Assembly: GCF_947242115.1 (NCBI RefSeq)
Contig: NC_074716.1
Span: 4,132,001 to 4,196,000 of the forward strand
Length of the DNA: 64,000 bases
Reading direction: 5' to 3'
Source: Biomphalaria glabrata
Lineage: Eukaryota; Mollusca; Gastropoda; Planorbidae
This document shows, piece by piece, positions 23,288-35,700 of the stretch. The position numbers and the translations under genes were made by a program. How positions within the stretch are numbered: position 1 is the stretch's first letter; each line of letters begins with the position of its first letter. A model generated the notes under the pieces. The model was not told where the DNA came from and ran no database searches. It saw only the letters and a list, made by a program, of their open reading frames with translations.

Positions 23288-23550
23288 AGGAGGCGGCGGT
23301 GGCCGAATAGTTAAGCGCCCTGCTTCCGCACCTGAGGCCCTGGGTTCGAATCCCGGTGAAGACTGGGATTTTGAATTTAGGGATTTTTAGGCCGCCCCTT
23401 AGTCCACCCAACCCTAATGGGTACCTGACTTTAGTTGGGTTGGTCGTTGTGCTTGCCACATAACACCCTGCTCGTTAACCGTTGGCCAAAGAAACAGATG
23501 ACCTTAACATCATCTGCCCCATAGATCGCAAGGTCTGAAAGGGGTAGCTT
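23288..23550 (+). mobile_element. tRNA-derived SINE, family A
   Basis: The head GGTGGCCGAATAGTTAAGCG and box B GGGTTCGAATCCC resemble a Leu/Ser-type tRNA. The body contains GTACCTGACTTTAGTTGGGT and the tail region GATCGCAAGGTCTGAAAGGG. Copies lie at 50317-50588 and 61856-62121. Confidence 0.83.
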
Positions 23551-23844
23551 TACTATTTTTAACTATTGACCAATAAACATCTAATCAAAGTAAGAATCTC
23601 TTAGGCCTATAGCTCAACTTAATATCGATCCACAGCACTTAATTCACTAATAAATTTCTATCACACAACCCGCCATCATCAGGTCTAAACTGCAGTCCGG
23701 ACCTTACGTAAATCCCACTAAGCTGACCCATTCAACCCACTGGCGGATCCAGAACTTTGGAGTGGGGGGGGGGGCGATTTTTTTCCAAACCCTAACCCTA
23801 ACGTCCAGTAAACCCTAACCCTATGCATAAACGTGCGTACAGCA

Positions 23845-23846
23845 TT

Positions 23847-23909
<63 letters not shown>
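23845..23909. repeat. (TA)n microsatellite
   Basis: About 32 TA repeats inside the hAT-like element. Confidence 0.95.
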
Positions 23910-23911
<2 letters not shown>

Positions 23912-24023
23912 GATATATGAGAATAAAATAAGACTGTTTCTCAATCTTCGGCGAAAAAAACAGAAAAAAAACAGTCTTTCTCTTGCAAGCTTGGGGGTCT
24001 GGGAGAGCGCTGTAAGCTTCTTC

Positions 24024-24480
24024 AGTGGGGTTCGGGGCGAAGCCCCGACGCCGAAAAGCGTTTTCTTGCATTTTTCTCTGCAGAAACGCATTCTTCTGAC
24101 ATCTACAGCTCATTATCTATCAGTGGGGTTCGGGGCGAAGCCCCGACGCCAAAAGCGTTTTCTTGCATTTTTCACGGCTGAAACGCATTCTCCTGACATC
24201 TACAGCTCATTACTTATTAGTGGTGTTCGGGGCGAAGCCCCGACGCCAAAAGCGTTTTCTTGCATTTTTCACTGCAGAAACGCATTCTTCTGACATCTTG
24301 CATTTTTCACTGCAGAAACGCATTCTTCTGACATCTTGCATTTTCACTGCAGAAACGCATTCTTCTGACATCTACAGCTTATTATTCATCAGTAAGGTTC
24401 GGGGCGAAGCCTCGACGCTAAAAGCGTTTTCTGACATTCTTCACTGCAGTAACGCATTCTCGTGCCCTACAGCTCATTAT
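24024..24480 (+). repeat. Tandem units of about 98 bp with a hairpin motif
   Basis: GGTTCGGGGCGAAGCCCCGA recurs near 24026, 24123, 24222 (GGTGTTCGG variant) and, diverged, 24396. Each unit also holds AAAGCGTTTTCTTGCATTTT and GCAGAAACGCATTCT. CGGGGC-GAA-GCCCCG can form a 6-bp stem with a 3-base loop. Shorter duplications of about 40 bp occur within the third unit. Confidence 0.88.
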
Positions 24481-25687
24481 TCATTCTATTATAAAGTGCC
24501 TTTTGAATAATGAGAAAAATATTCTAATATGAATTTATAGTCCCTTAATACATTGCAAATAAAACTGATTTGTTCTTTGAAAAGATTAGATACCCCACAT
24601 ATTTAGATTAAGGTTTTGAGGATCGCCGCCGAAAAAAAATATTCGATTAATAATATTCAATAAAATTCTAGCATACATTGTGAGTTATAGTCCTAAATTT
24701 ATTTAACTAGAAAAATATGAGATAGAGTAAAGGTTGGAAAAAGTTGACTAGGAAAAGATTATCTGGCTTTTGAACTCATCTCAACCGTGACTGTTATATT
24801 GAAAAATTTCGTTTGAATTATAACTTTTCCAAAGCAAAGTCTTTCTTAAAATAGTTATGATAAATTCATGTCAAATTACACAAACTCTGTCTGGAAAGGG
24901 CAAGGGCGGTAAAATGAAAACGATTAATTCTCGCTCCTTTTTATAATTTCTGCTATTGATTGCATTTTGCATTAAGGATTAGGGGTTGGGCGACTCGATA
25001 TAAGAATTTACTTTATAGCATATATAAATTATATTAGTGACAGATTTTTTTAATTTTGTAATTTCTTACTATAATACAAAAAGAAAAAGTATTGATTTGT
25101 CCGATGGGGGGAAGGGGATTGCATGTATCGCACTTCCACCTGTTTATATTATATAGATATTCGACTAATTTTGTTCACATACTATGATTTCTCCATAAAA
25201 GTAGGACCGCCCCCCCCCACTCAAAGGGTTTAGATGAAAAGGGCGGTGGAGGTATTCGCTCTTCCCCTTCCAATCGGCCAACAGGTGAACGAAATTATAT
25301 AAAGACCGGTTAAAATACCAATAACAAGTTTTAATCATATAGATATTTAATTGATTCTGTTAGCAAGCTGTGATTTCTACAAATAAATAGGACCGCCCCC
25401 CCCACTCGAAAGTTTATGGTGGAGGGGGGGGGGCGGATTGATGCCATCGCCCCCTCCCGACCCTACCAAATCGGCCAAAATACTAGAAAGGGGGGGGGGC
25501 GAAATAATCTAAAAATAGGTTGAAATATAAATAATTAGTATATATTATTAACATAAGTAATAAATTCGCATACAAATTGTGTGAATTCTATACTATAATT
25601 CGTCCGCCCGAAGGGGGGGGGTCGGCCGAGTGGGGGGGGGCGATCGCCCCTACCGCCCCCCCCCCTGGATCCGCCAGTGATTCAACC

Positions 25688-27134
25688 ACTGGGAAGGTAC
25701 GGGAGAGGGGCGTTACTTACGTGTGACACTCATACTCCACAGTAAACACGCGCACAACAAAAAAATTCTTTCACAACACCGTGGTAAGTGAAAGTCTGAG
25801 TCCAGGGTCGGAATGGTTATATGGGCGGGCAAATGCCTGGTGGGCCGGCACTAAAGGAAAAAGATTTTTTTTTTCAATGCAGGCAAGTGTTGTTGTTTTT
25901 TTTAAAGTAGCAGTACATAACACTTTAATTTTTTTTTTTGGGACAAATTATTTTGTTTGAAATTCAACAAAAATATCAATATATATACTATATATATCAT
26001 TTGTAAAACTTTAAAACTTTATACCGTACTTTTTGTCATATATCAGCGGCATGGTCTTCAACACTGCTTTGATATCTTCGTGGTTGTGTTTGGCCTAATC
26101 ATGTTTCTGCTCGGCATGGACGTTTAGTAGCACTCCCATTTGTTTTAGCTCCTCTTCTCCCCATGTCTTTCAATGTATCCATTGACCGTGTTACAGAAAG
26201 AGAGGAAAGAGACCGAGGTTAGAAAACATTGATGTAACGCAGAAAAAAAATAAGAGCAAAAATCAGCTCTTTACTAATAATTAATATGAACATGCAAGGA
26301 ATATATAACAGATTTTCAGTATGGTTAGTGAACCTCGTGGTAACAGAAAAAACAAGCGGTAACAACTTGGTGTGCGTCGCTCTTTGCATTGTTGAATGCT
26401 GTTTTCCTAAGAGATTTGTAGACACGTATGGCTGTATGGGAGAATGTGACGAAATATCCTTAGTAACGACGACTAAATACATACAATAGGATAAACACGA
26501 TGGCCTTCAAGAAGATCTCCGAGTCGCTCTCAAGCAAAGAGTCATCTCTTTAAATCAGTATTATTGTAGAGCTTGACAAAATTGAAAAGAATTACTTATC
26601 GGAAGCAGACACAAGAACAAAGATCTTGAAAGATGCTTTACTGAGATATGAAACCGACTTGACATCATTTGTTTTGTAACTGACCAAGTTTTTGTTTTTG
26701 TTATGTGTAATGCACGGTTGTGAGACACATTTTCTTAAGGATAATAAAGATTATAACTATTAAAGAATGAAATAGACACCAGTTGAAACTGGAAATTGAA
26801 GTTTGACTCGGGGGAAAAAAACAACAACAAACAAAGGGGGATGAAAAAGCGAATGCCGGGAAAACAGGAAAATTGTGGTACAATTCTCAACGATCAAAAA
26901 GATGAAGAAATTCAGTTTTTAATGTCATTATAGACACAGGTATCTCCTGTTATGAAAGACGCTTTGACATGTCAAATAGGGCCTATCTTTTATGCAGACC
27001 TCGCATGTCTTGATCATAGATATTTCAACGACATAAGGCTAAAAGGACTTGATCCACAGGCTTTTGAATAACTTATCACGAAATTGCTATGATTTGTTTG
27101 TCACGGCTACTGCAGTATATGTATGTAACGAATT
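25688..27134. other. Intergenic; mostly unrecognised
   Basis: A possible lone transposon end (GGGTCGGAATGG, then GGGCGGGCAAATGCC) lies near 25804-25850. Open frames near 26219-26489 show no family resemblance. The repeat at 26698-26785 is listed separately. Confidence 0.4.
26698..26785 (+). repeat. Interspersed repeat, shared with 40296-40377
   Basis: TAATGCACGGTTGTGAGACA, CAAGGATAATAAAGATTATA-type sequence and AATGAAATAGACACCAGT occur in the same order at both places. The AATAAAG near its end suggests a retroposon 3' tail, which is inference. Confidence 0.75.
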
Positions 27135-28747
27135 GATGAATGTAGCTGAGCAGTGGGACAAGCTGAAAACATCAACTTTGGATGAATATAGCTGAGCAGT
27201 GGGACCAGCTGAAAACATCAACTTTGGATGAATATAGCTGAGCAGTGGGACAAGCTGAAAACATCAACTTTGGATGAATATAGCTGAGCAGTGGGACCAG
27301 CTGAAAACATCAACTTTGGATGAATATAGCTGAGCAGTGGGACAAGCTGAAAACATCAACTTTGGATGAATATAGCTGAGCAGTGGGACCAGCTGAAAAC
27401 ATCAACTTTGGATGAATGTAGCTGAGCAGTGGGACAAGCTGAAAACATCAACTTTGGATGAATATAGCTGAGCAGTGGGACCAGCTGAAAACATCAACTT
27501 TGGATGAATGTAGCTGAGCAGTGGGACAAGCTGAAAACATCAACTTTGGATGAATATAGCTGAGCAGTGGGACAAGCTGAAAACATCAACTTTGGATGAA
27601 TATAGCTGAGCAGTGGGACCAGCTGAAAACATCAACTTTGGATGAATATAGCTGAGCAGTGGGACAAGCTGAAAACATCAACTTTGGATTAATGTAGCTG
27701 AGCAGTGGGACAAGCTGAAAACATCAACTTTGAATGAATGTAGCTGAGCAGTGGGACCAGCTGAAAACATCAACTTTGGATGAATATAGCTGAGTAGTGG
27801 GACAAGCTGAAAACATCAACTTTGAATGAATGTAGCTGAGCAGTGGGACCAGCTGAAAACATCAACTTTGGATGAATATAGCTGAGTAGTGGGACAAGCT
27901 GAAAACATCAACTTTGAATGAATGTAGCTGAGCAGTGGGAGTGGGACAAGCTGAAAACATCAACTTTGGATGAATGTAGCTGAGCAGTGGGACCAGCTGA
28001 AAAACAACTTTGGATGAATGTAGCTGAGCAGTGGGACCAGCTGAAAACATCAACTTTGGATGAATGTAGCTGAGTAGTGGGACAAGCTGAAAACATCAAC
28101 TTTGAATGAATGTAGCTGAGCAGTGGGAGTGGGACAAGCTGAAAACATCAACTTTGGATGAATGTAGCTGAGCAGTGGGAGTGGGACAAGCTGAAAACAT
28201 CAACTTTGAATGAATGTAGCTGAGCAGTGGGAGTGGGACAAGCTGAAAACATCAACTTTGGATGAATGTAGCTGAGCATTGGGACAAGCTGAAAACATCA
28301 ACTTTGGATGAATATAGCTGAGCAGTGGGAGTGGGACAAGCTGAAAACATCAACTTTGGATGAATGTAGCTGAGCAGTGGGAGTGGGACAAGCTGAAAAC
28401 ATCAACTTTGGATGAATATAGCTGAGCAGTGGGACAAGCTGAAAACATCAACTTTGGATGAATATAGCTGAGCAGTGGGACCAGCTGAAAACATCAACCT
28501 TGGATGAATATAGCTGAGCAGTGGGACCAGCTGAAAAAATCAACTTTGAATGAATGTAGCTGAGCAGTGGGAGTGGGACAAGCTGAAAACATCAACTTTG
28601 GATGAATGTAGCTGAGCAGTGGGACAAGCTGAAAACATCAACTTTGGATGAATGTAGCTGAGCAGTGGGACCAGCTGAAAACATCAACTTTGAATGAATG
28701 TAGCTGAGCAGTGGGACAAGCTGAAAACATCAACTTTGGATGAATAT
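27135..28747. repeat. Minisatellite, 46-bp unit
   Basis: About 35 copies of a 46-bp unit containing GTAGCTGAGCAGTGGGACAA and CTGAAAACATCAACTTTGGA. Variants alternate ACAAG/ACCAG and GTAG/ATAG, and some units carry a GTGGGA duplication (52 bp). Antisense open frames over it are by-products. Confidence 0.96.
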
Positions 28748-29585
28748 AATTGTGGGAAACAACAAACAGGAATAGAACGATGACTGCTGTGGTGATACTG
28801 ATACGGGAGTTGAGATAAACGTGTCTCTTGTAATAATTGTCCAAACTGCTGCTATCGAACTTTAAAGAGGTACAGTCTACTGATTGTGGCATATCTTGTA
28901 ATTGGCTTGGCTTATAAATTTGTGATGTACTCACGTAGTTTGCAAAAGAAGCTTGTTCATATATACGTATATAAAGGGGGGGTTGGGGTAGTCTAAGCAG
29001 GAGTAAAATATCTTTAAAAAAAACAACTTCTGTCCCTTTAATCTGTTGAACTGTTGGGGCACCACCCATAATCTGTCAACTGTCTTTCTCCATTCCTCTC
29101 TGCCTTTCGCCTCGAATCTATTTTAATGACATTCTCTTCCATTCTTTAATGTTGTCTTCCCATCGCCTTCTCTGTCTGCCTCTTCGTTTTTTTTTTTTGT
29201 CTTTCTTGGTAGGCCACATTGCCTGCATGTATATTGTTGCTATTAAGTACAACGATTAAAAAAAAAAAAAGCAATAACAGTATTTTTTGCGTTTGACCTC
29301 AATACCTCTTCAGTTGTCTGACAATGCAGCTTTCTTTCTCATGGCTACTACTGGTTCATTCATTTTACTCTCGGTGAGCTTCCTACCAGAGCTTTCTATT
29401 TTTTTTACTCTCTCTATATAAACATCCTTGGTGTGATATTTGAATGTTATTTGGTAAGGGAGGTAAGCTGAACTAGTTAGAGTCAACTAAATACAACACA
29501 AAAACAATGGATTTTTTTTTCTCATCTCTAAATTGCTGACAAATATGTTAAAAAAATTTGAATGCTGATATATAATAATATATAG
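28748..29585. other. Intergenic, no gene recognised
   Basis: Low-complexity pyrimidine-rich stretches near 29080-29200. No supported coding signal. Confidence 0.45.
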
Positions 29586-29991
29586 AGTAGAGTCACTATT
29601 GCGGAACAGTTTGCAGCTACTTTTAGTTTTCAATTTTTTGCTCCGTAATGGTTAGACCTATGGAAAAACTAAAAGTATCTAGGCATTGCCCATCCATTTT
29701 CCGATAAAAATAGACCCATTGTTTAGTTCTTCAACAGATATATACACTTTACATTCAAATCGACAGAGATATGGTCAGTCACACTTAACGGAACAGGATT
29801 TTTTAAGAAGTCACAATTGCGGAACACGGTAAAAATGTCGGAACAACGCCCAATTTTTTTAAAATTAAATTCCTGGTAGATTGTTACGAAATGAAGTTTT
29901 TCCACATCCATTTATAAACCGAAAAATTGGTGTATCATGCAGGAGATGTCATTGTCATTTTAAAAAGCCTTAAGCCCTGACCTATGTGGTA

Positions 29992-30364
29992 TGTTAGACA
30001 CCTTATTTATATAGGTTAGTTATTTTAGTTATTTAGCGACGCACCATAGTAGACGCATATTGAACGGGACTAGTGACGTTTGGGATATGTTGGGTTAGAG
30101 ACCGGAAAATCAGTTAGCGATATAAGATTCCAGGGTAACGACGTGTTTAGTGACAGAGACTTCTACTGTGGCCTTTTATCAGAATAAATCTATGTACAAT
30201 TGTTCATCATCGTTCGACTACATCTCTTCACTTGTTACAACTGATGTTGTATGGTTTTTGTCTGACTTGTTGGTCAACTGCACGTAATACACCCGAACAA
30301 TTACACCCAAACGATTGCAGAGTAATTGGTTGACTTCAAGACAGCCTGAACTAGCAACATCACA
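29992..30364 (+). repeat. 5' LTR
   Basis: Starts TGTTAG and ends CATCACA. AATAAA near 30184 is a candidate polyadenylation signal within the LTR. It is the same as the LTR at 37834-38206. Confidence 0.95.
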
Positions 30365-30383
30365 GTGGCGACCCCGAACCTCG
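30365..30383 (+). promoter_or_regulatory. Primer-binding site of the retroelement
   Basis: TGGCGACCCCGAACC follows the LTR after one base. TGG pairs with a tRNA CCA end, and TGGCGACC fits tRNAs ending GGTCG-CCA such as some tRNA-Arg. The tRNA assignment is tentative. Confidence 0.7.
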
Positions 30384-32744
30384 AAGCCGGACCCCTGATG
30401 AAGCTGAACATCGAACCGGACCTCGAAGCAGAACGTTTACTCAGGTGAGGGTCGTGCACTCGAAGATATAAGATTTCATCGGAGTACGGCTGAACACAGC
30501 ATCATCGCAGAGTGACTTTGTTCTAGATCTACAAGCAGTCGTCGCCTGTTTGATCGCACGTTCAACGAGCCGTTAACTCAGGGTGACCTTCGTCAGGACA
30601 GTAATCATCGCAACGTCTGGTCTACTTAACCAGTATATTATCAACGCCTGATCTTCATATGCTGAATCGACCTACAACCAGAGAAACCGTTCATTCATAA
30701 CGGGTGAGAGATCGTTAGTGAACCTGTTGGACATATTTTTTCTTCGTCATAGGAGCCACATCGAGTATCAAGTTTTACCTCGCCAGTTCGAGAAGGACAG
30801 TTTGCCCGCTGTCAGAAGTATTGTGAGTACTACAAGTTTGGTAGCTAACTAAATCGAAATCGCTCTGTCGTCTTACCCTTGGAGAGATTCTTGTGGAGCA
30901 GTTTGCTCATTGAACCGGTTGCTTGCCACGTTTATAACGGTCACTGTGTTTAACCTTTGGAAGGGTAGTGAAGTAATCTTTATCAGTACTGAATATTGAT
31001 ATATTTAGCATTCGTCGGTCTAGACCATACCTAGACTTGTTAGCAGTGAAGTTGTGGAAACAGCTACATCCACTTAATTTCGTTGAAAACCGTTAATCGT
31101 CTAACGGAACGTCGTCGGAGGTGACCTTGGTTTCACCTAGTCTACATTGGACAGTTTGGTCTAGTGAAGCAGAGTACAACAGCAAACTTCGTCGTACTAC
31201 CAGAGTAGCAGCAGAAGCAGTGAACTATTTTAGAGAACCGTTATTCGTCAGCCCAGATCAAGTCATCGTCAAGAAAGTCGTTATTCGTCAGCCCAGATCA
31301 AGTCATCGTCAAGAAAGCCGTTATTCGTCAGTCCAGATCAAGTCATCGTCAAGAAATTCGTTATTCGTCAGTCGTCCAGATCAAGTTGCCGTCAAGAGAC
31401 TGTTATTTGTCAGTAGTCATCTACACAAGTCAAGTCATCGCCAGAAGAACCGTTAACCTATTCGTCAGTAACTGTGTACACAAAGTCGTCGGAACTACAC
31501 ATACGGTCATCAACAGTCGTCAAAGAAACTGGAACATTTTGCTGTGGCATATCAGGACATCTGTGGCATTACGTGGGATACTGGTAGCACCGGAGAACAG
31601 AGTCAGAACTGGAAGAGAGGCAGTGGAATTTGTTGTGATCTAGCATATTCGGGAGTCCGAACAAAGGGATCTTTCTTATCAAAAGCTAAGTGCCATTTTT
31701 CTTATTAGTATATGTTTAGATTGCCCTTAGAAATAGATTTTGTCTAAATTTGGTACGTTAGCCTGAGTAAAATCAGGTGGTGCGCCTTAAAACCCGTCGG
31801 GGTAGAAGACGTAATTTAGATGAAAAGCTATATTATACGTTTAGAGTTGTAATTTGTTTTGTTTGTGTAAACGTCATATCCGTTGTTGCCTGGTTACTTC
31901 GTGACGTCATCATTGTGTGCCATATTGTCACATCCCAACCCATAGCGATAGTCTCATTTAATTATTTCATTTGTTTATATTATTTTAAATTATTTATTTT
32001 TATTAATTTAATTAGATCTGTATTTTTTTTTTCACTTAATGATAGAAAGTGCGGGTAGGATTCTTTTACTGTGAATCAGACTAAAATAATTTTAGTTTGA
32101 GCGGTTAAAATCAAATATGATTTTGCCATGAGAATAATGCCGAAACTGGCTATGTAGTCAAACACTGTCGTCTGGCTAAATATAGATCTACAAATTTTGT
32201 ACATCTCTTTGGTACAATTTAATTATCTAGACTCTAATTTGAAATATTATTAATTGAAAAATGAATGAAGGTAGTACATTCTAGATATATATATCTTGTT
32301 GAAGATATATATGACATTGTATACATATATTTATTTCGTATGGTTAAATAGAACCACAATCTATTCTAGATCTAGACTCTAGACAGTCTTTGAATTTACT
32401 CTAGACACTTCAGTCACATCAGATTTTGAAATTGATCATAGTTATTCATACTAGATCTAATAGTCATAGTGCTCTTGATAACTATAGATCTAAATGGTAT
32501 TATTATACATACTATAATATACTAGATTTAAATTTGGGTGATACTAGACCTAATATACAGATTTGAATATAACCAGAATAACTCAGACTAGATTTACACA
32601 TTTACTAAATCTATAGATAGAGACATAACATTTAAAACTTATATAAAAGTTTGAAAAAACTTAAAAATAAAATAAGTTTAAAGTATAGCCATAACTAATA
32701 TAGGCTAAGTAAAAAGATATAAATTTGGGTGAAAATAAAACACA
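30384..32744 (+). other. Retroelement leader region
   Basis: An unusually long untranslated leader of about 2.36 kb. The first half is GC-balanced and rich in CGTC/GTCG words, with a tandem unit of about 40 bp at 31226-31440. The second half (about 31690-32740) is AT-rich with repeated CTAGA/TCTAGAT motifs. No convincing protein is encoded. Confidence 0.6.
31226..31440 (+). repeat. Tandem unit of about 40 bp inside the retroelement leader
   Basis: CGTTATTCGTCAGCCCAGAT and CAAGTCATCGTCAAGAAA repeat three to four times, then decay into partial units. Confidence 0.88.
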
Positions 32745-35700
32745 ATGGCTACATCATCATATGTGGACCTTAAGGAGGTTAAGGAAACAGCTATGCAGGA
32801 TGGAAAGGCCATGGAGTTAAAAGGAAAGGATTTAGCAGCTTATGTACAGCAGGTGGTGAGGGAAGAAGTAGATAGACAAGAAAGGATCAGAAAGGAAGAA
32901 TATGAGAAGCAAAAAGAGGACCAAGAAAGGCAAGACAAAGAGAGAGAAAAAATTAGAGAACATGAAGCTAAAATGGAGAAGATGAGATTGGATGCAGCAC
33001 AAGCCAGAGCTCAAACTGAACAAGGAAATAACACAAATAACTCAAATAGTACCACACAAAGAGACAACCCTAATTCACAGACATGGCTAAAGAGAAAGAT
33101 ACAAAGTTTTGATGAACAGAAGGATGACATTGGTGATTTCCTGAAAAGATATGAGGCAAAAATGTCTACATTTAATATGCCTGGAGAAGAATGGTCTGAA
33201 ATACTGATAGACTTTGTTCATGGTCAAGCTCTAACAATATGCCAAAATCATGACCATCATATTGATGATAGCTATCAGGTTTTAAAAAGAGAATTATTGA
33301 ATGCATATGGTCATAATGCTACAACTTTTAGAAAGAAATACTTTGACAATATACCATCATTGGGAATAGAACCCCAAACTACCATTAATATGGAAAAGGA
33401 TTTTTTCAATAAGTGGGTAAAATTAGAAAAAGTAACAAACTCTTATGAGGGATTAAAAAATTTTATTCTAGTGGACAACTTTGTAAATAAATGTGATCCT
33501 CAATTACAATCTTTTATTAGAGAAAGAAACCCAAAAACTATAGATGAAATAACAGAGATAATGAGAGTATACAAAAATGCCTATCCAAATAAACCATTTT
33601 CTGATAGGGATAAGAGCAAAGTAGATTTAATAGGATACACCAAAGAAAATGTTGATAGAAGTAGAAATAGAAACAGATCAAATAGTGGAAATAGAAAATA
33701 TAGTGAAATAACTTGTTTTAAATGTCAAGGAAAAGGTCATATAGCAGCTAACTGTAGAAGAGGGAATAGCAGGTCTGGAAGTAGAAATAGATACAATGAA
33801 CAAAATAACAATAGATATAGGAGTAGAGATAGGAATGACAGGGGAAATTATAGAAATAGGAGTTACAGTAGGGAATACAAAAATAAAGGTGCAGATAGGG
33901 TATATTTCATGGAAGGAAATAGGAACAATTTTGCAGTGTACCCAGGGTTTGTAGATAGAATTCCGGTGGAATTAATCAGGGATTCAGGTTGTAACACATT
34001 GGCAGTAAAAACTAAATTTGTCAAACCTCATTGGTATAAAGGGTTTACTAAGAAAGTAGAATTAGCAGATGGCACCGTAAGGGAATTTAAAGCTATAAGG
34101 GTATACATTGAAACTCCATTTTTCACTGGTTATTGTGATGGCATTGCAATACCAGAAATGAGATATGATATGTTAGTAGGAAACATAAAAGGAGTTAAAG
34201 AATGTTCAAGAAAAGAATTAGAAGACTGGCAAAACAAATACAAAAACATAAGACAAAATCATGAAAACATAGAAACACAAAATATAACAAGTATGATAAT
34301 AACAAGATCAATGGATAAACAAGATGAGAAACAGAAAAATACAATAAATGTAATAAGTAATGATAAAGAAAAAGAAACCAGTAATGTAATACAAATAGAA
34401 AATACAGATGTTAAGGAAAGAGAGATAGAAAATGAAACACAAAATAGTCTTGAAACACAAATATCTCAAAATGAAAAAGAAACAACACCCACATTTGCAT
34501 TAGAACAAATGAATGACAATATTATTGGGAAAATTTATTCAAGAATATCAGATAAAACCAATAATAATCCAATGGAGAAATTTTGTATAGAGAATAAAAT
34601 ATTATTTAGACAAACAAGTAATGATAACAAGAAAATAAAACAACTTGTCTTACCACAGAAATATTGGAAAGATGTTTTAATCATGACACATGATAATAAT
34701 TTAGCAGCACATAGGGGAGTAAAGAAATGTTATAGGAATTTGTCAAAACAAGTATTTTGGCCCAAAATGAAAGCAACAATTAACAAATACATAAACTCAT
34801 GTGACATATGTCAAAAGAGATCTAATAAAAGCCTAGTGAATAAAGCACCTATTCAAGAAATGGATGAACCTACAGCACCATTTCAGAAAGTATCTATTGA
34901 TTTAATAGGTCCTTTAATTCAAACTGAAAATAATAATAAATACATTCTAACAGTAATAGACATGTTTAGTAGATACCCAGAGGCAATCCCATTATCAAAT
35001 ACAAGTGCAGAAAATATCATTAATGCCATAACTCAAAAAGTAATTACAAGACATGGTATACCTAAAATTATATTGAGTGATCAGGGATCTCAGTTTAAGT
35101 CAGAACAATTTAAGAAATGGACTAAACAATACAATATACAACACATATACTCTTCGGTTTATCACCCGGAGAGTAATGGTTTATGTGAACGATATGGTGG
35201 TTCATTAAAAAGATCACTAACAAAGATAATTCAGAATAATCAAAACAAGTGGGATCATTACATTAATTATGTACTATTTGCTCATAGAAACAACATCCAT
35301 GAAGCAACACAATTTTCACCATATGAAATAATACATGGAAGAAAACCCAGAGATGAATTAGATGTTTTTAAAGAAAATCTAATAGACAATGAGAATAAAT
35401 TAAATAATGACAGTGAAACAACAATCACAACAGAATTGAAAGAAATATGGACTCAAGCATATAACAACAACAAGAAGTACAAACAAAGTGCTCATGAGAA
35501 TCTAAATAAGAAAAGACAATTGAAAACACTAGAAGTAGGAAACAATGTATTAATATTGATAAATGACCTGAAAAATAAAATTGGTAAACAATGGAAAGGT
35601 CCATTTAAGGTGATAAAACAAATTAGTGATGTGAATTATCAAATTGAAATAAATGGGAAAATTAAAACATATCACATAAATAATTTGAAACTGTATCATG

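Larger units (their letters stand above)
23738..25679. mobile_element. 1.94-kb non-autonomous hAT-like element with perfect 8-bp target duplication
   Basis: The inverted ends CACTGGCGGATCCAG are perfect over 15 bp. ATTCAACC is duplicated at 23730-23737 and 25680-25687. Inside are a (TA)n run, a block of units of about 98 bp that each carry a short hairpin, and three related AT-rich and poly-G/poly-C segments (about 25140-25620). I see no transposase. Open frames across the 98-bp units are repeat artefacts. Confidence 0.88.

Noticed and set aside
23288-23370. Possible tRNA gene
   Set aside because: The tRNA-like head is fused to a body that recurs at 50317 and 61856 with target duplications, so it is a SINE.
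23785-23822. Telomere-like CCCTAACCCTAA words
   Set aside because: Only two short pairs inside a transposon. Too short for a telomere or an interstitial telomeric array.
23718-24510. Frames with runs of IYIYIY and GVRGEAPTPK
   Set aside because: Translation of the (TA)n run and the 98-bp tandem units in the hAT-like element.
27862-29069. Antisense frames reading SACPTAQLHS repeats
   Set aside because: Translation of the 46-bp minisatellite.
30384-32744. Small open frames in the retroelement leader as an extra gene
   Set aside because: They follow the tandem unit or AT-rich DNA and show no domain.
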